Counted from the first letter of the stretch, positions 15,638-24,591 are shown. The stretch: 64,000 nt of DNA from DATAOG01 sp963798075 (GCA_963798075.1 CAWCRU010000002.1:20267-84266); one strand, 5' to 3'. The notes: generated from the letters alone by a model not told the origin. Numbers and translations are program-made.

Positions 15638-16715
15638 ATGGCCACCGAAGCGACCGGTTTGCTGCTGGGCGGCGGGGCGCCGACCCTGACCCTGGAGTCG
15701 GGCGCCCTGGCCGCGCTGGCCGACCACAAGGTGCACTTCGATGTGATCTCGACCGCCGGCGCCGGCATGCTGATCGGCCTGCTCTACGCCGCGCCCAAGG
15801 GCATGTCGGCGCGCCAGGCCCTGGAGCAGACCAAGGAGATGGGGGTCCACGACAGCATCTACGACCACTTTCCGGTCAACTTCAAAGTCTTCCACAAGCC
15901 CGGCGCCATGGCGCACGCCTATCGCCAATGGCTGCAGTCGCTGCCGCGCGTCCTGCCCGGCCAGGAGGCGGCGAGCCGCATGTTCGCCGACTGGATGGCG
16001 CTGATGTTCGCGGCCTGGTGCCCGTCCGATCTGTCGGGCAAGAGCGTCGGGCTCTGCGACCATGCGCCCTGGATCGACGAGGTCGTCGATTTCGCCAGGC
16101 TGAAGACCTTCCCGGGCGAGTTCTACATGAACGCCTACAACATCACCGACCGCAAGATGGAGCTGTTCACCAAGGAGGAGATCACGCCCGATCATTTCCG
16201 CGCCGCCCTGGCTTTTCCCCTGATCTATGCGCCGTTCAAGCTGAACGGCAAGACCTACATCGAAGGCTCGGCCCTCGACACCTTGTGCTTCGACGGTCTG
16301 CTGAAATATCGGGACGACCGGCTGAACGCCGAGCGCGCCGGCAAGACCAGGCACCAGAAGCTCGCCCGCCGGGCGCCGTTGCGCAACGTGGTGATTTTCG
16401 ACGTCCTCTCGTCCGAGAAGATCATCCGCGAGCCGATCTCGCTCTACGATGCCTGGGTGCAGTCGATCATGATCCCCCTGGTCGAGATCGCCAAGGACGA
16501 CATCAAGCTGTTCGAAGCCAATTACAACCAAGGAATGGCAACTGAATCTGATGCGGATCAAGTTCGACATTCCCGATCAGCACTGGCCGAAGGTGCTGGA
16601 CTGGTCGTACAGCAATCTGTCGACCCTGTACGAGATCGGCTACGAGGCGGGCCAGAAGTTCTTCGAGGCGCACCAGGACGTGCTGCGGCCCACAGCCCAA
16701 CCGGACGCCGCCTGA
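15638..16715 (+). CDS. Patatin-like protein with altered catalytic residues (one frame break)
   Basis: Starts at 15638 with AAGGAG 7 bases before the ATG. LLLGGGAPTLTLESGALAAL matches the patatin oxyanion loop region, and HFDVISTAGAGMLIGLLYA matches the 'G-x-S-x-G' elbow, but the nucleophile Ser position reads Thr (STAGAG). The second catalytic site, normally D-G-(G/A), reads IEGSALD. So the lipid hydrolase dyad appears altered at both sites. At about 16530 one extra base breaks the frame after FEANYNQ; the other frame continues EWQLNLMRIKFDIPDQHWP and ends QPDAA at 16715, giving about 358 aa. It lies 62 bases downstream of the cyclase gene on the same strand. Function unknown; it may still be active by a variant mechanism. 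Confidence 0.8.
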
Positions 16716-16833
16716 GCGCCGCGGGTAGCTGGCCGGCGGCGCGCGCGACGGGTCGGCGAGGCGCCGGCGCCAAGGCGGCGCAGAAATTGACAGCCCGCCG
16801 GCTTGCACTAGCATCACGGCGCAGGAGGTGCGG

Positions 16834-18105
16834 ATGCTGGCGGCGCTGTTCGCTCGAATCGAGGATCGGCGGGACGCGCTGATCGAGCTCACCCGCGAGC
16901 TGGTCCAGATCCCGACGGTCAACCCGCCGGGCGACGCCTATGAGGCCTGCGCGCGTCATCTGGGCGATCGCCTCGCCGGCGCCGGCTTCGAGACCGCCTA
17001 TGTGCGCGCGCAAGGGGCGATCGGCGACAGCGAGCGGTTCCCGCGGATCAACCTGGTCGCGCGGCGCGAGGGCCGGCGCCCCGGCGCCTGCGTCCACTTC
17101 AACGGCCACATCGACGTCGTCGCGCCGGGCGACGGCTGGAGCCTGAACCCGTTCGCGGGCGCGGTCCTCGGCGGCCGCCTCTACGGCCGCGGCGCCTGCG
17201 ACATGAAGGGCGGGATCGCGGCCGCGGTCGTGGCGCTCGAGAGCATCCTCGAGGCCGGCATCGACTTTGCGGGCGCGCTCGAGCTGTCGGCCACCGCCGA
17301 CGAGGAGTCGGGCGGCTACGGCGGGGTCGCCTGGCTCGCGCAGCAGGGCTGGTTCTCGCGGCCGCGGGTCGATCACGTGATCATCCCCGAGCCGCTCGGG
17401 GTCGACCGCATCTGCATCGGCCATCGCGGCGTCTGGTGGGCCGAGATCGAGACGCTCGGCCGCAGCGGCCACGGCTCGATGCCGTTCCTTGGCGTCTGCG
17501 CGGTCCGCCACATGGCCGCCCTTCTCAATCGCCTCGAGCGCCAGCTGCTGCCCAAGCTCGCCGGCCGCCAGACCGCGATGCCGGTGGTGCCGCGCGAGGC
17601 GCGCCAGCCGACCCTGAACCTCGCAGCGGTCCACGCCGGCCCGGCGCTGGGTCAGGCGGACCTGCCGAGCCCGCTGGTCGCCGACCGCTGCCGCCTGTTG
17701 ATCGATCGGCGTTTTTTGATCGAGGAGCAGCTCGCCGACGTCAAGGCCGAGATCGTCGCCATCCTCGAGCAGCTGCGCCACGACCGGCCGGGCTTCGGCT
17801 ATCGCATCCGGGACGTCATGGAGGTCGAGCCGACGCTGACCCCGCGCGATGCGCCGGTCGTGCAGGCGGTCGCCGCCGCGATCGAGCGGGTGCTGGGCCG
17901 GCCGCCCGAGCTCGTCGTCTCGCCGGGCACCTACGACCAGAAGCACATTCATCGGATCGGCGGGCTCGACGACTGCATCGCCTATGGGCCGGGTATCCTC
18001 GCGCTCGCCCACCAGCCCGACGAATACGTGGTGATCGACGATCTGGTGACGGCCGCCAAGGTCATGGCGGCCGCGACCCTTCGCCTGCTGGGCGTCGAGG
18101 CGTAG
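16834..18105 (+). CDS. M20 family deacylase (ArgE/DapE/acetylornithine deacetylase-like)
   Basis: A 423-aa di-zinc amidase/peptidase. Residues: LVQIPTVNPPGD near the start, HFNGHIDVVAPGD (metal His92 and the Asp two residues on), GRGACDMKGG (bridging Asp123), TADEESGG (catalytic and metal Glu157/158), PEPLGVDRICIGHRG, and SPGTYDQKHIHRIGGLDD with the C-terminal metal His. The middle SGHGSMP is the dimerisation-domain His. The family removes N-acyl groups from amino acids; the exact substrate cannot be read from sequence. The ATG at 16834 follows AGGAGG by five bases; a GTG at 16828 overlaps that site and is less likely. No biosynthetic neighbours point to arginine or lysine synthesis. Confidence 0.9.
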   Translation: MLAALFARIEDRRDALIELTRELVQIPTVNPPGDAYEACARHLGDRLAGAGFETAYVRAQGAIGDSERFPRINLVARREGRRPGACVHFNGHIDVVAPGDGWSLNPFAGAVLGGRLYGRGACDMKGGIAAAVVALESILEAGIDFAGALELSATADEESGGYGGVAWLAQQGWFSRPRVDHVIIPEPLGVDRICIGHRGVWWAEIETLGRSGHGSMPFLGVCAVRHMAALLNRLERQLLPKLAGRQTAMPVVPREARQPTLNLAAVHAGPALGQADLPSPLVADRCRLLIDRRFLIEEQLADVKAEIVAILEQLRHDRPGFGYRIRDVMEVEPTLTPRDAPVVQAVAAAIERVLGRPPELVVSPGTYDQKHIHRIGGLDDCIAYGPGILALAHQPDEYVVIDDLVTAAKVMAAATLRLLGVEA

Positions 18106-18139
18106 GCCCGCGAGCGCCCGCCTGGTCCTGCGCCTGCCG

Positions 18140-18480
18140 TCAGCCTTCGGTCGGCAGGCCGGCGTCGCGCGCGCGCCGGTGCTGCCAACGCCCGCGCGGC
18201 ACCTCGATCACCCGGTGCTCCAGAGCCGTGGCGGGCGGGCGCCCCTCGCGGGCCGCCTTGAGCGCGGCTGCCGGCCGCTCGCCGCCCGCCGCGCGCTCGG
18301 CAGGGGTCGGGCCCGCCGCCGAGCCCGGAGCGGCGCCTCCTGCCGGTCGCGGGCGCCGGCCGGGGCCGGCCAGCCAGGCGGCAGCCAGGGCGCCGCCATC
18401 GCCCGCCAGAGCCCGGCGGCGAGCTCGGTGTAGAGTGCGGAGCCCCAGAGGGTGAACTCGATCGGAGAGGTCGGAATCAT
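18140..18480 (-). CDS. Small uncharacterised protein, probably one base missing
   Basis: The frame opens with MIPTSPIEFTLWGSALYTEL, then AAGLWRAMAA. Near 18390 the frame should change: with one base added, a sensible continuation follows (TPAERAAGERPAAALKAARE, then EHRVIEVPRGRWQHRRAR, ending AGLPTEG and TGA at 18142-18140). Without that change the ORF goes on as Arg/Pro-rich low-complexity sequence. The repaired protein is about 113 aa, with a hydrophobic N-terminal part and a basic tail. I do not recognise the family. The upstream 217 bases to the next gene hold nothing I can assign. Confidence 0.45.
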
Positions 18481-18697
18481 GGTCGGGGCCACCTTCGCTC
18501 GCGATGACGGGCCGACCAGCCTCAGGATATTGGGTTAAGAACCCTTGAAACGGGCCTTGGCGACGGGGGCCTCGACCGGATACCAGGAGCCGGCTCCGCC
18601 ACCTTCGTTCCTACAATAGGAATATGCTCGCGTCAAGCGCGCAAGCCGCGCGGACTGTCGGCGCCCGGTTGCCTGCCGCCAGGAGACCGCCGCGAGC

Positions 18698-19093
18698 CTA
18701 CTGCGGCGGTGGCGGCTTCTGCTGCGCCTGCTGTGCCGCGAGCTCGCGCCTGAGCTGCTCGTTCTCGACCTGCAGCTGGGCGGCATTCGCCGCCGACGAC
18801 TGGCTCTGCACCTGCTGATCGCGGATGTAGCCGCCGGTGCCGCCGAGCGCCGCGCCGGCGGCGGCGCCGATCGCGGCACCCGTGCCGGGCACGCCTGCGA
18901 TGGCGCCGAACAGGGCGCCGCCCGCGGCCCCCACGGCCGCCCCGATGCCGGCCCCGCTCACGGTACGCTGCTCGGTTTCGCTCATCGTGCAGCCGCCGAG
19001 CGCCACCGTCGCGGCCAACCCCGCGGCCAGGACCGCAACCCCGGTCCGACCGCGGCCGCGCCGAGCGTCGCGCAGACCAACACTGGCAGGCAT
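18698..19093 (-). CDS. Glycine-zipper outer-membrane lipoprotein
   Basis: A 131-aa lipoprotein. Signal segment GVAVLAAGLAATVALGGCTM with lipobox LGGC. It is followed by a Gly/Ala-rich helical hairpin (SGAGIGAAVGAAGGALFGAI, then GTGAAIGAAAGAALGGTGGY), the glycine-zipper pattern of 17-kDa/YMGG-like envelope proteins. A Gln-rich coiled-coil tail (LQVENEQLRRELAAQQAQQ) and a Pro-rich end complete it. The start at 19093 directly precedes the signal sequence; the longer open frame to 19666 overlaps the neighbouring secreted protein in another frame and is rejected. Probable role in the cell envelope; partner unknown. Confidence 0.85.
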   Translation of the reverse strand: MPASVGLRDARRGRGRTGVAVLAAGLAATVALGGCTMSETEQRTVSGAGIGAAVGAAGGALFGAIAGVPGTGAAIGAAAGAALGGTGGYIRDQQVQSQSSAANAAQLQVENEQLRRELAAQQAQQKPPPPQ

Positions 19094-19140
19094 CGCTCGC
19101 CCTCCCTCTGCTGCCTCAAGCGCCCGTCGAGATCGCCGGC

Positions 19141-19551
19141 CTACGAGCAGGGCCATCGCTCGCTCACCGCATGGAACACCACATCCATCGCGGCGTGGTC
19201 GAGCTGCTCCGGATGGGCGCGGGCGTAGTCGACGAATACGGCGACCGCGTCCTTGACCGTCGCCCCTGGCCCCGGGCAGACGATCGGCCGAAATCCCGGA
19301 CCCGCCGCCACCGCCCGGTGAAAATCGGCCCCGCCCTGGAAATAGCCGAAGCAGAAGGCTTTGGCCTCCCAATAGCTGGCGTTGCTTTGATCGAGCGTGC
19401 AGATGTCGAAGAGATCCTGGCCGCTGTCGATCTCGAAGTCGTCGAAGCCGAAGCCCGGGTGGTCGGCAGCCGCGAGCGGGGCGGTCGAGACCAGCCACGC
19501 CGCCAGCGCCGCCGTCGCGATGCCGGCCGCCGCGAGCGAACCTTGCCGCAT
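19141..19551 (-). CDS. Secreted Rap1a/Tai-like protein
   Basis: A 136-aa protein with a Sec signal (SLAAAGIATAALAAWLVSTAPLAA in parts), mature part from about residue 29. The mature sequence has paired cysteines and the pattern LFDICTLDQSNASYWEAKAF, CFGYFQGGADFH, IVCPGP and VKDAVAVFVDYARAHPEQLD, ending RWPCS. This fits the Rap1a/Tai domain, known from periplasmic immunity proteins against type VI amidases, although most chromosomal members have no known effector. No effector gene lies nearby, so immunity is not claimed. Just upstream of the lipoprotein gene on the same strand. Confidence 0.72.
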   Translation of the reverse strand: MRQGSLAAAGIATAALAAWLVSTAPLAAADHPGFGFDDFEIDSGQDLFDICTLDQSNASYWEAKAFCFGYFQGGADFHRAVAAGPGFRPIVCPGPGATVKDAVAVFVDYARAHPEQLDHAAMDVVFHAVSERWPCS

Positions 19552-19668
19552 GGGTGCCCTCCCGTCCTGACCGCGTTCTGCCTGCGGTTGCCCTCGGCCA
19601 AGGGGATAGCAGGGCTCCCGGCCCTGGGCAAGACGGAGGCCGATACGGCCGGCCGCCGCCGGACATGG

Positions 19669-19698
19669 AAAAAGCCCCCTCGGTCTCCCCAGGGGGCT
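19669..19698 (-). terminator. Rho-independent terminator of the cold-shock gene
   Basis: Read on the minus strand: AGCCCCCT, a 10-base loop, AGGGGGCT, then TTTTT. An 8-bp perfect G/C-rich stem plus U-run, starting 24 bases past the cspA-type stop codon. Confidence 0.85.
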
Positions 19699-19721
19699 CG
19701 CAAACCTGCTTGCGGGCGCGG

Positions 19722-19931
19722 CTAGCTGACGAGCTTCAGATTCTCGGCCGACGTCTTGCCGTTCTGGCCTCGGACGAGCTCGTACTGCACCCTTTGGCCT
19801 TCGTTCAGGCGGTCGACACCCGCCCGCTCGACCGCCGAAATGTGCACGAACGCGTCGCCGCCGCCGCCGTCAGGCTGAATGAAACCATAGCCTTTGGTGG
19901 CGTTGAACCATTTCACTGTTCCGGTCTTCAA
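19722..19931 (-). CDS. cspA: Cold-shock domain protein (CspA family)
   Basis: A 69-aa single cold-shock domain, an RNA chaperone. RNP1 is KGYGFI (in VKWFNATKGYGFIQPD) and RNP2 is AFVHIS; the rest (GQRVQYELVRGQNGKTSAENL) is standard for alphaproteobacterial CspA. The start is a TTG at 19931 (TTG-AAG-ACC), with GAGG some 9 bases ahead; no in-frame ATG fits. A clear terminator follows. The 275 bases upstream to the GST gene hold no ORF and probably contain the promoter and leader of this gene. Confidence 0.95.
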   Translation of the reverse strand: MKTGTVKWFNATKGYGFIQPDGGGGDAFVHISAVERAGVDRLNEGQRVQYELVRGQNGKTSAENLKLVS

Positions 19932-20206
19932 GAACGTAACCTCGTGTTAGCGAAGTGCCCGCCGGGCGACATGCCACGGCGCGAGACAGTCTCAACGTCG
20001 GCGTGTGAGAGTAGCGGACAACGCGACAGAGCGAGGCAGCGACTTCAACCGGGGAACGTCGGAACTGGCCTCCTCGATACATACTGCACCTCGCGTCCGT
20101 GCGCAAGCGGCGGCAGGCCCCGCGGCCGCTCCGCTCTCGACCGGCGCGCGCGACCGCGCCATAGATGCGGCCGCATCCCCGCCGCCACCGATCCAAAGGA
20201 CCGCCG

Positions 20207-20842
20207 ATGGCCGAGTACCGGCTCTACTGCTTCGCTCAATCGGGCAACGCGTACAAGGCGGCCTTGATGCTGACCTTGTGCGGGGCCGCCTGGGAAGCCC
20301 GCTTCGTCGACTTCTTCAACGGCGAGACCCGCACACCGGAGTTTCGCCAAATCAACGAGATGGGCGAGGTCCCTGTCCTTGAACATGAGGGCAGACGACT
20401 GGCCCAGTCGGGCGTCATCCTCGACTATCTGGCCGCCCGGTTCGGAAAATTCGGCGGGCAGGACGAGGACGAGCGGCGCGAGATCCTGCGCTGGTTGCTC
20501 TGGGACAACCACAAGCTCACGAGCTACGTCGCGACCCTGCGGTTCTTGCTCCGGTTCCAGAAGACCGGCGAGACGCCGGTCACCGAGTTCCTGCGCGCCC
20601 GGGTGGCGGCCAGCCTCGGCCTTCTCGCGCGCCACCTTAAGGAGCGCGACTTCGTGATCGGTGCCAGGCCCTCGATCGCCGATCTCTCGATCTGCGGCTA
20701 TCTCTTCTGGCCGGACGAGTTCGGGGTCGCCTGGGCCGAGTGGCCCCCTGTCGGCGCCTGGCTCGCGCGCCTGCAGGCGCTGCCCGGCTGGGTCCACCCC
20801 TACGATCTGATGCCGGGTCACCCCCTGCCCGACCGGGGTTGA
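20207..20842 (+). CDS. Glutathione S-transferase family protein
   Basis: A 211-aa protein. The N-terminal thioredoxin-like domain reads EYRLYCFAQSGNAYKAALML, with FRQINEMGEVPVLEHEG holding the cis-Pro of the GSH site and LAQSGVILDYL the Ser of the 'E/Q-S' motif. The C-terminal helical domain contains FVIGARPSIADLSICGYLFW with the N-capping Asp. The catalytic Ser/Cys/Tyr near residue 10 is probably a Ser (AQSGN). The substrate cannot be stated. The ATG at 20207 follows AAAGGA; an earlier frame start at 20165 is not needed. Confidence 0.88.
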   Translation: MAEYRLYCFAQSGNAYKAALMLTLCGAAWEARFVDFFNGETRTPEFRQINEMGEVPVLEHEGRRLAQSGVILDYLAARFGKFGGQDEDERREILRWLLWDNHKLTSYVATLRFLLRFQKTGETPVTEFLRARVAASLGLLARHLKERDFVIGARPSIADLSICGYLFWPDEFGVAWAEWPPVGAWLARLQALPGWVHPYDLMPGHPLPDRG

Positions 20843-20936
20843 TCCGGCCCTGGGCTTGCCAAGGCAGGCGCCGGCGCGATACCGAAGCGAGAGGGCGCGA
20901 ACGAGCGCGCGGGCGATCTCAGCGGGGAAGGTAGCG

Positions 20937-21797
20937 ATGCGAAGTGCCGCAGCCGTCGTATGGGCGCTCCTCGCCGGTTGGGGGGCAGGCCTTGCCGGAT
21001 CGAGCGCGCAGGCGGACGAGCTCTGGCAGCAGCTGCCGCCGCCCGCGGCCATGCCGGCTCCCGAGCAGAGCGGCTATGCGCCGGTCAACGACATCCAGAT
21101 GTATTATGCCACGTTCGGCCAGGGCGAGCCCGTGATCCTGCTGCACGGCGGCCTCGGCAATGCCGACTACTGGGGCAATCAGGTGCCGGCGCTCGCCGCG
21201 CACTACCGGGTGATCGTCGCCGACAGCCGCGGCCACGGCCGCAGCACGCGCTCGGCAAAGCCTTACAGCTATCGGCTGATGGCCTCGGACGTGCTGGCGC
21301 TGATGGACTATCTGAAGCTCGACCAGGCCGCGATCGTCGGCTGGAGCGACGGCGGCATCATCGGGCTCGATCTCGCGATGAACCACCCGGAGCGGCTGAC
21401 CGGGCTGTTCGCCTTCGGCGCCAACTTCAACCCCGCCGGCCTGCGCGACGACGTCGCCGCCAACCCGACCTTCAACCGCTACATCGAGCAGGCTGGCCGG
21501 GACTATCGGCGCCTGTCCAAGACCCCGGACGAGTATGATGCCTTCGTCGAGCAGATCAGCGCGATGTGGAGCTCCGAGCCCGACTACGCGCCCGCAGAGC
21601 TCGCCACGATCAGCGTGCCGACCATGATCGCCGACGGCGCCCACGACGAGGGCATTCGCCAGGAGCACACCAAGGAGCTGGCGGCGCTGATCCCGGGCGC
21701 GACGCTTTTGATCCTGCCCGACGTCAGCCACTTCGCGATGTGGCAGAACCCCGCCGAGTTCAACCAGGCAGTGCTCGATTTCCTGAAGACGCGCTAG
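20937..21797 (+). CDS. Secreted alpha/beta hydrolase
   Basis: A 286-aa protein with a Sec signal (MRSAAAVVWALLAGWGAGLA, cut near SSAQA). The hydrolase core includes VILLHGGLGNADYWGNQVPA (oxyanion HGG), DSRGHGRSTRSAKPYSYRLM, the nucleophile elbow VGWSDGGIIGLDLA (G-W-S-D-G), the acid in TMIADGAHDEGI, and the His in DVSHFAMWQNP. It belongs to the broad proline-iminopeptidase/haloperoxidase-like group; the substrate is unknown. The ATG at 20937 follows GGGGAAGG and starts the signal peptide. Confidence 0.88.
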   Translation: MRSAAAVVWALLAGWGAGLAGSSAQADELWQQLPPPAAMPAPEQSGYAPVNDIQMYYATFGQGEPVILLHGGLGNADYWGNQVPALAAHYRVIVADSRGHGRSTRSAKPYSYRLMASDVLALMDYLKLDQAAIVGWSDGGIIGLDLAMNHPERLTGLFAFGANFNPAGLRDDVAANPTFNRYIEQAGRDYRRLSKTPDEYDAFVEQISAMWSSEPDYAPAELATISVPTMIADGAHDEGIRQEHTKELAALIPGATLLILPDVSHFAMWQNPAEFNQAVLDFLKTR

Positions 21798-21848
21798 CGA
21801 TCACCACGAACGGCGAGCGGATTGCGGGGCCAGGGCCTGCCGGATCCC

Positions 21849-22817
21849 TTACTTCGCGATCGGTCGAACGTCGCCGTTGATGCCGAACGCCGCCGGTCCG
21901 TAGAGGCTGATGAGCTTGGCCCGAATCGCGGGGCCGGCGATCTGGGGCGCCTGGGCGAGCATGCTCTTGCAGAGATCCTGGAGCACATCGCTGCCTTCCT
22001 TGGCCTTCTTGAGGCCGGAATTGTCGAGCCAGACCATGCAGGCCACGGCGACCTCCATGAACTTGCCGGCCGGGTCGGACGTCGGATTGGCGAGCGGGAA
22101 GACGACGTTGCGGAAGATGCTTTCGGCCTGGTCGCTGATCTGCCCGTCGGGTGCCTTGTCCGGCGCCGGCGCCGAGGCCAAGGCGGCATTGGCGCCCACG
22201 CCGGCTGCCGCCGCATGGGTGGCAGGTCCCGCCGCCGGCATCGTCTCGGTGCCGTCCTTCGCGGGCACGTTCGCCGAGCCCTCGGCGCTGGTCGTGATGG
22301 TGCCGGTCATCGAGCCGATCACCACGGGCGGCAGCATCGGCGGATGGGCCAGGCCATCGGCGGTCAGCAGGGACACCATGACCCGGCCGTAGTTGACCAG
22401 CACGAGGCCGTAGCCGAAGTCGCCGAGCGCGCCGTTCATGTACGCCTCGCAGGCGCGGTAGAGCCCGTCGCGCAGCAGCTGGATCGTCGAGTTGCGGGCG
22501 CCGATGAGGGCCGCCTGCTCGGCGCTGGTGAAGCTCGTCGCGACCTCGGCCGAGCCCGGCAGTTGCGGGATGCCCGAGACGCCGCCGCTGAGCCCGCCCG
22601 AGGCCGCGATCGTCGCGAGGGCGTCGGGGCTGGGCTCGGCGCAGACGACCCGGTGCGTCTCCGGCGGCGTGCCGCGCTCGACCGAGATGATCGTGCGCTG
22701 GCGCGCGTCCAGCGACACGCTGCCCTTGTCGGCGTCGAAGGGCTTGAAGATCGTGCCGCTGCAGCCGCCCATGGCGAGGCCGCCGACAGCCAGCGCCACA
22801 CCCCAGTATCTGACCAC
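21849..22817 (-). CDS. Uncharacterised lipoprotein, 322 aa
   Basis: Begins MVRYWGVALAVGGLAMGGCS: a short signal with lipobox MGGC. The mature protein has DARQRTIISVERGTPPETHR, VVCAEPSPDALATIAAS, AALIGARNSTIQLLRDGLYR, ACEAYMNGALGDFGYGLVLV, a Pro/Ala-rich middle, and a C-terminal domain with VACMVWLDN and LCKSMLAQAP. Several conserved-looking cysteines suggest disulfides. I recognise the general layout from hypothetical proteins of alphaproteobacteria ('CAEPSPDA' then 'RDG-x-YRACE-Y') but no function. It stands alone between convergent and divergent neighbours. Confidence 0.8.
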   Translation of the reverse strand: MVRYWGVALAVGGLAMGGCSGTIFKPFDADKGSVSLDARQRTIISVERGTPPETHRVVCAEPSPDALATIAASGGLSGGVSGIPQLPGSAEVATSFTSAEQAALIGARNSTIQLLRDGLYRACEAYMNGALGDFGYGLVLVNYGRVMVSLLTADGLAHPPMLPPVVIGSMTGTITTSAEGSANVPAKDGTETMPAAGPATHAAAAGVGANAALASAPAPDKAPDGQISDQAESIFRNVVFPLANPTSDPAGKFMEVAVACMVWLDNSGLKKAKEGSDVLQDLCKSMLAQAPQIAGPAIRAKLISLYGPAAFGINGDVRPIAK

Positions 22818-23037
22818 GAGAGGCTCCTTTGGAATGTTGTCGCAGGATCATCTATCGGCAAAACGCGGGGCCGGATATGAGCTATTTCACAGCGAGCGCC
22901 GAGGCCGCTCAAACAACCGGAAGTGGGACTGCTTGTCCCCCGAGGGCGAGACCGGCTAAGACCGTGGCTCGAGGAGCGAAGGCCGCGCCCGCGACGTGAG
23001 CGAGCACGAGCGGCTTTGCCTCGGGGAGGCACTGATC

Positions 23038-23865
23038 ATGAAGCTGTCGGCGGCCCAGGCCCACCAATACCGGGAGCAAGGCTATCTCTGCCCGATTGCG
23101 GTCATGAGCCCCGCCCAGGCGGCCGCCTTGCGGGCGCGTCTCGAGGCGGCGGAGGCGGCCAACGGCGGCCCGCTCCAGGGCGCGATGAAGCAGAAGCCGC
23201 ATCTGTTGTTCACCTTCCTCGACGAACTCGTGCGCCACCCGGCGGTGCTCGATGCGGTCGAGGGCGTGCTCGGCCCCGACATCCTCTGCTGGGCGAGCGG
23301 CTTCTTCACCAAGGAGGCGCACGACCCGAGTTACGTCACCTGGCACCAGGACCTGACCTACTGGGGCCTGGAGCCGGCCGATATCGTGAGCGCCTGGATC
23401 GCGCTCGCGCCGAGCACGGCTTTGAGCGGTTGCATGCGGGTGGTCCCCGGCAGCCACCTCCAGGACGTGATCCCGCATGCCGAGACCTTTGCCCCGCACA
23501 ACCTGCTCTCGCGCGGCCAGGAGGTCCAGGTCGAGGTCGACCCGGCGCAGGCGGTGGATCTGGTGCTCGAGCCCGGCCAGATGTCGCTGCACCACGTCAA
23601 GCTGATCCACGGCTCTTTGGCCAACCGCTCGGACGACCGGCGGATCGGCTTCGTGGTCCGCTACGTGCCGACCCATGTCCGCCAGACCGCCGGCAGCGAG
23701 GACAGCGCGCTGCTGGTCCGGGGCACAGACCGCGAGCACAATTTCCTGCCCGAGCAGCCGCCCGCCGCCGATCTCGATGCGGCGGCGCTGGCCGAGCACG
23801 CCCTGGCCGCGGCGCGCGCGGCCCGGATCCTGATGCGCGGCACCGGCCGCGAGGGTGTGCGCTAG
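23038..23865 (+). CDS. Phytanoyl-CoA dioxygenase (PhyH) family non-heme iron oxygenase
   Basis: A 275-aa 2-oxoglutarate/Fe(II) oxygenase. It starts MKLSAAQAHQYREQGYLCPI, the usual PhyH opening. The iron site is WHQDLTYW (His103, Asp105) plus the distal His191 in KLIHGSLANRS, with Arg201/202 for 2-oxoglutarate. PGSH (near residue 137) and DLVLEPGQMSLHHV are further family markers. Substrate unknown; the family hydroxylates small molecules, often in secondary metabolism or osmolyte synthesis. The ATG at 23038 is chosen because it begins the domain; the frame is open to 22996. Confidence 0.88.
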   Translation: MKLSAAQAHQYREQGYLCPIAVMSPAQAAALRARLEAAEAANGGPLQGAMKQKPHLLFTFLDELVRHPAVLDAVEGVLGPDILCWASGFFTKEAHDPSYVTWHQDLTYWGLEPADIVSAWIALAPSTALSGCMRVVPGSHLQDVIPHAETFAPHNLLSRGQEVQVEVDPAQAVDLVLEPGQMSLHHVKLIHGSLANRSDDRRIGFVVRYVPTHVRQTAGSEDSALLVRGTDREHNFLPEQPPAADLDAAALAEHALAAARAARILMRGTGREGVR

Positions 23866-23893
23866 TCTCTTTGGCCGGCGCCGCCGGCCCGGG

Positions 23894-24325
23894 CTAGACG
23901 ATCTCGACCAACTCGAGCTGGAAGGTCAGGTCCTCGCCGGCGAGCGGATGGTTGGCGTCGAGCTTGACCGCCTCGTCGGTGACCTCGACCACGGTCAGCT
24001 GCAGGCGCTTGCCGGCGGCATCGGTGCCCTCGAGGCGGTCGCCGACATCGACCTTCATCTCGGGCGCCAGCTTGTCGCGGCCGATCTCGTGGATCAGCTC
24101 GTCGCGGTGCGGCCCATAGGCCTCGGCCGCGGCGACGGTCACGGTCTTGCTGTCGCCCGGCGCCATGCCGGCGAGCGCCCGATCGACGCCCGGGATGATC
24201 TGGCCGCGGCCGATCTCGACCCGGAGCGGCTGGCGCGCGGTCGAGGTATCGAACACCGTGCCGTCGGCGAGGCTGCCGGTGTAGTGGAACAGGACCTGGT
24301 TGCCCGCGGTTGCTGCTCTGCTCAT
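23894..24325 (-). CDS. FKBP-type peptidyl-prolyl isomerase, SlyD-like
   Basis: A 143-aa cytoplasmic prolyl isomerase and chaperone. NQVLFHYTGSLADGTVFDTS, GRGQIIPGVDRALAGMAPGD and EAYGPHRDELIHEI show the FKBP core with an inserted IF domain, as in SlyD. The last strand is DANHPLAGEDLTFQLELVEI, the family's 'NHPLAG-x-(D/T)L-x-F'. There is no His/Cys-rich metal tail, so nickel storage is unlikely. The ATG at 24325 follows AGGAGA; upstream in-frame starts to 24490 are not needed. Confidence 0.93.
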   Translation of the reverse strand: MSRAATAGNQVLFHYTGSLADGTVFDTSTARQPLRVEIGRGQIIPGVDRALAGMAPGDSKTVTVAAAEAYGPHRDELIHEIGRDKLAPEMKVDVGDRLEGTDAAGKRLQLTVVEVTDEAVKLDANHPLAGEDLTFQLELVEIV

Positions 24326-24591
24326 GGCGGTCTCCTCGGGTTTGGCGGTTGGCTTCGGTCGCACCTTGGCCGGCCCGACGCCGGATCGGCGCCGGCACCA
24401 GCGGTGCCGCCGATCGAACTGCCGCACATGTCCTGGGAGCACACGGCGCCCGCCGAGCCTGCGCGGCGCCGGACACACGCGAAAGACCATGCGAAGCTCA
24501 AGAGGTTAGGTGAGGCCAGCGGCCGCGATGTCAACCCGCGCCGCCGGATCCTGGCGCCGCTGCCGCCCGCCGCCGATACCGGCCGGCGCGC

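Noticed and set aside
12186..16715. Pycsar or CBASS anti-phage system
   Set aside because: The cyclase has the SAM/AAA/TPR architecture of housekeeping signalling proteins, there is no CD-NTase, and the patatin lacks the usual Ser and Asp residues. There are no ubiquitin-like or other companion genes. Kept only as an unusual gene pair.
18698..19666. A 322-codon version of the glycine-zipper lipoprotein
   Set aside because: The extra 190 codons read antisense or out of frame through the secreted Rap1a-like gene and are Arg/Gly-rich; the signal peptide with its lipobox starts at 19093.
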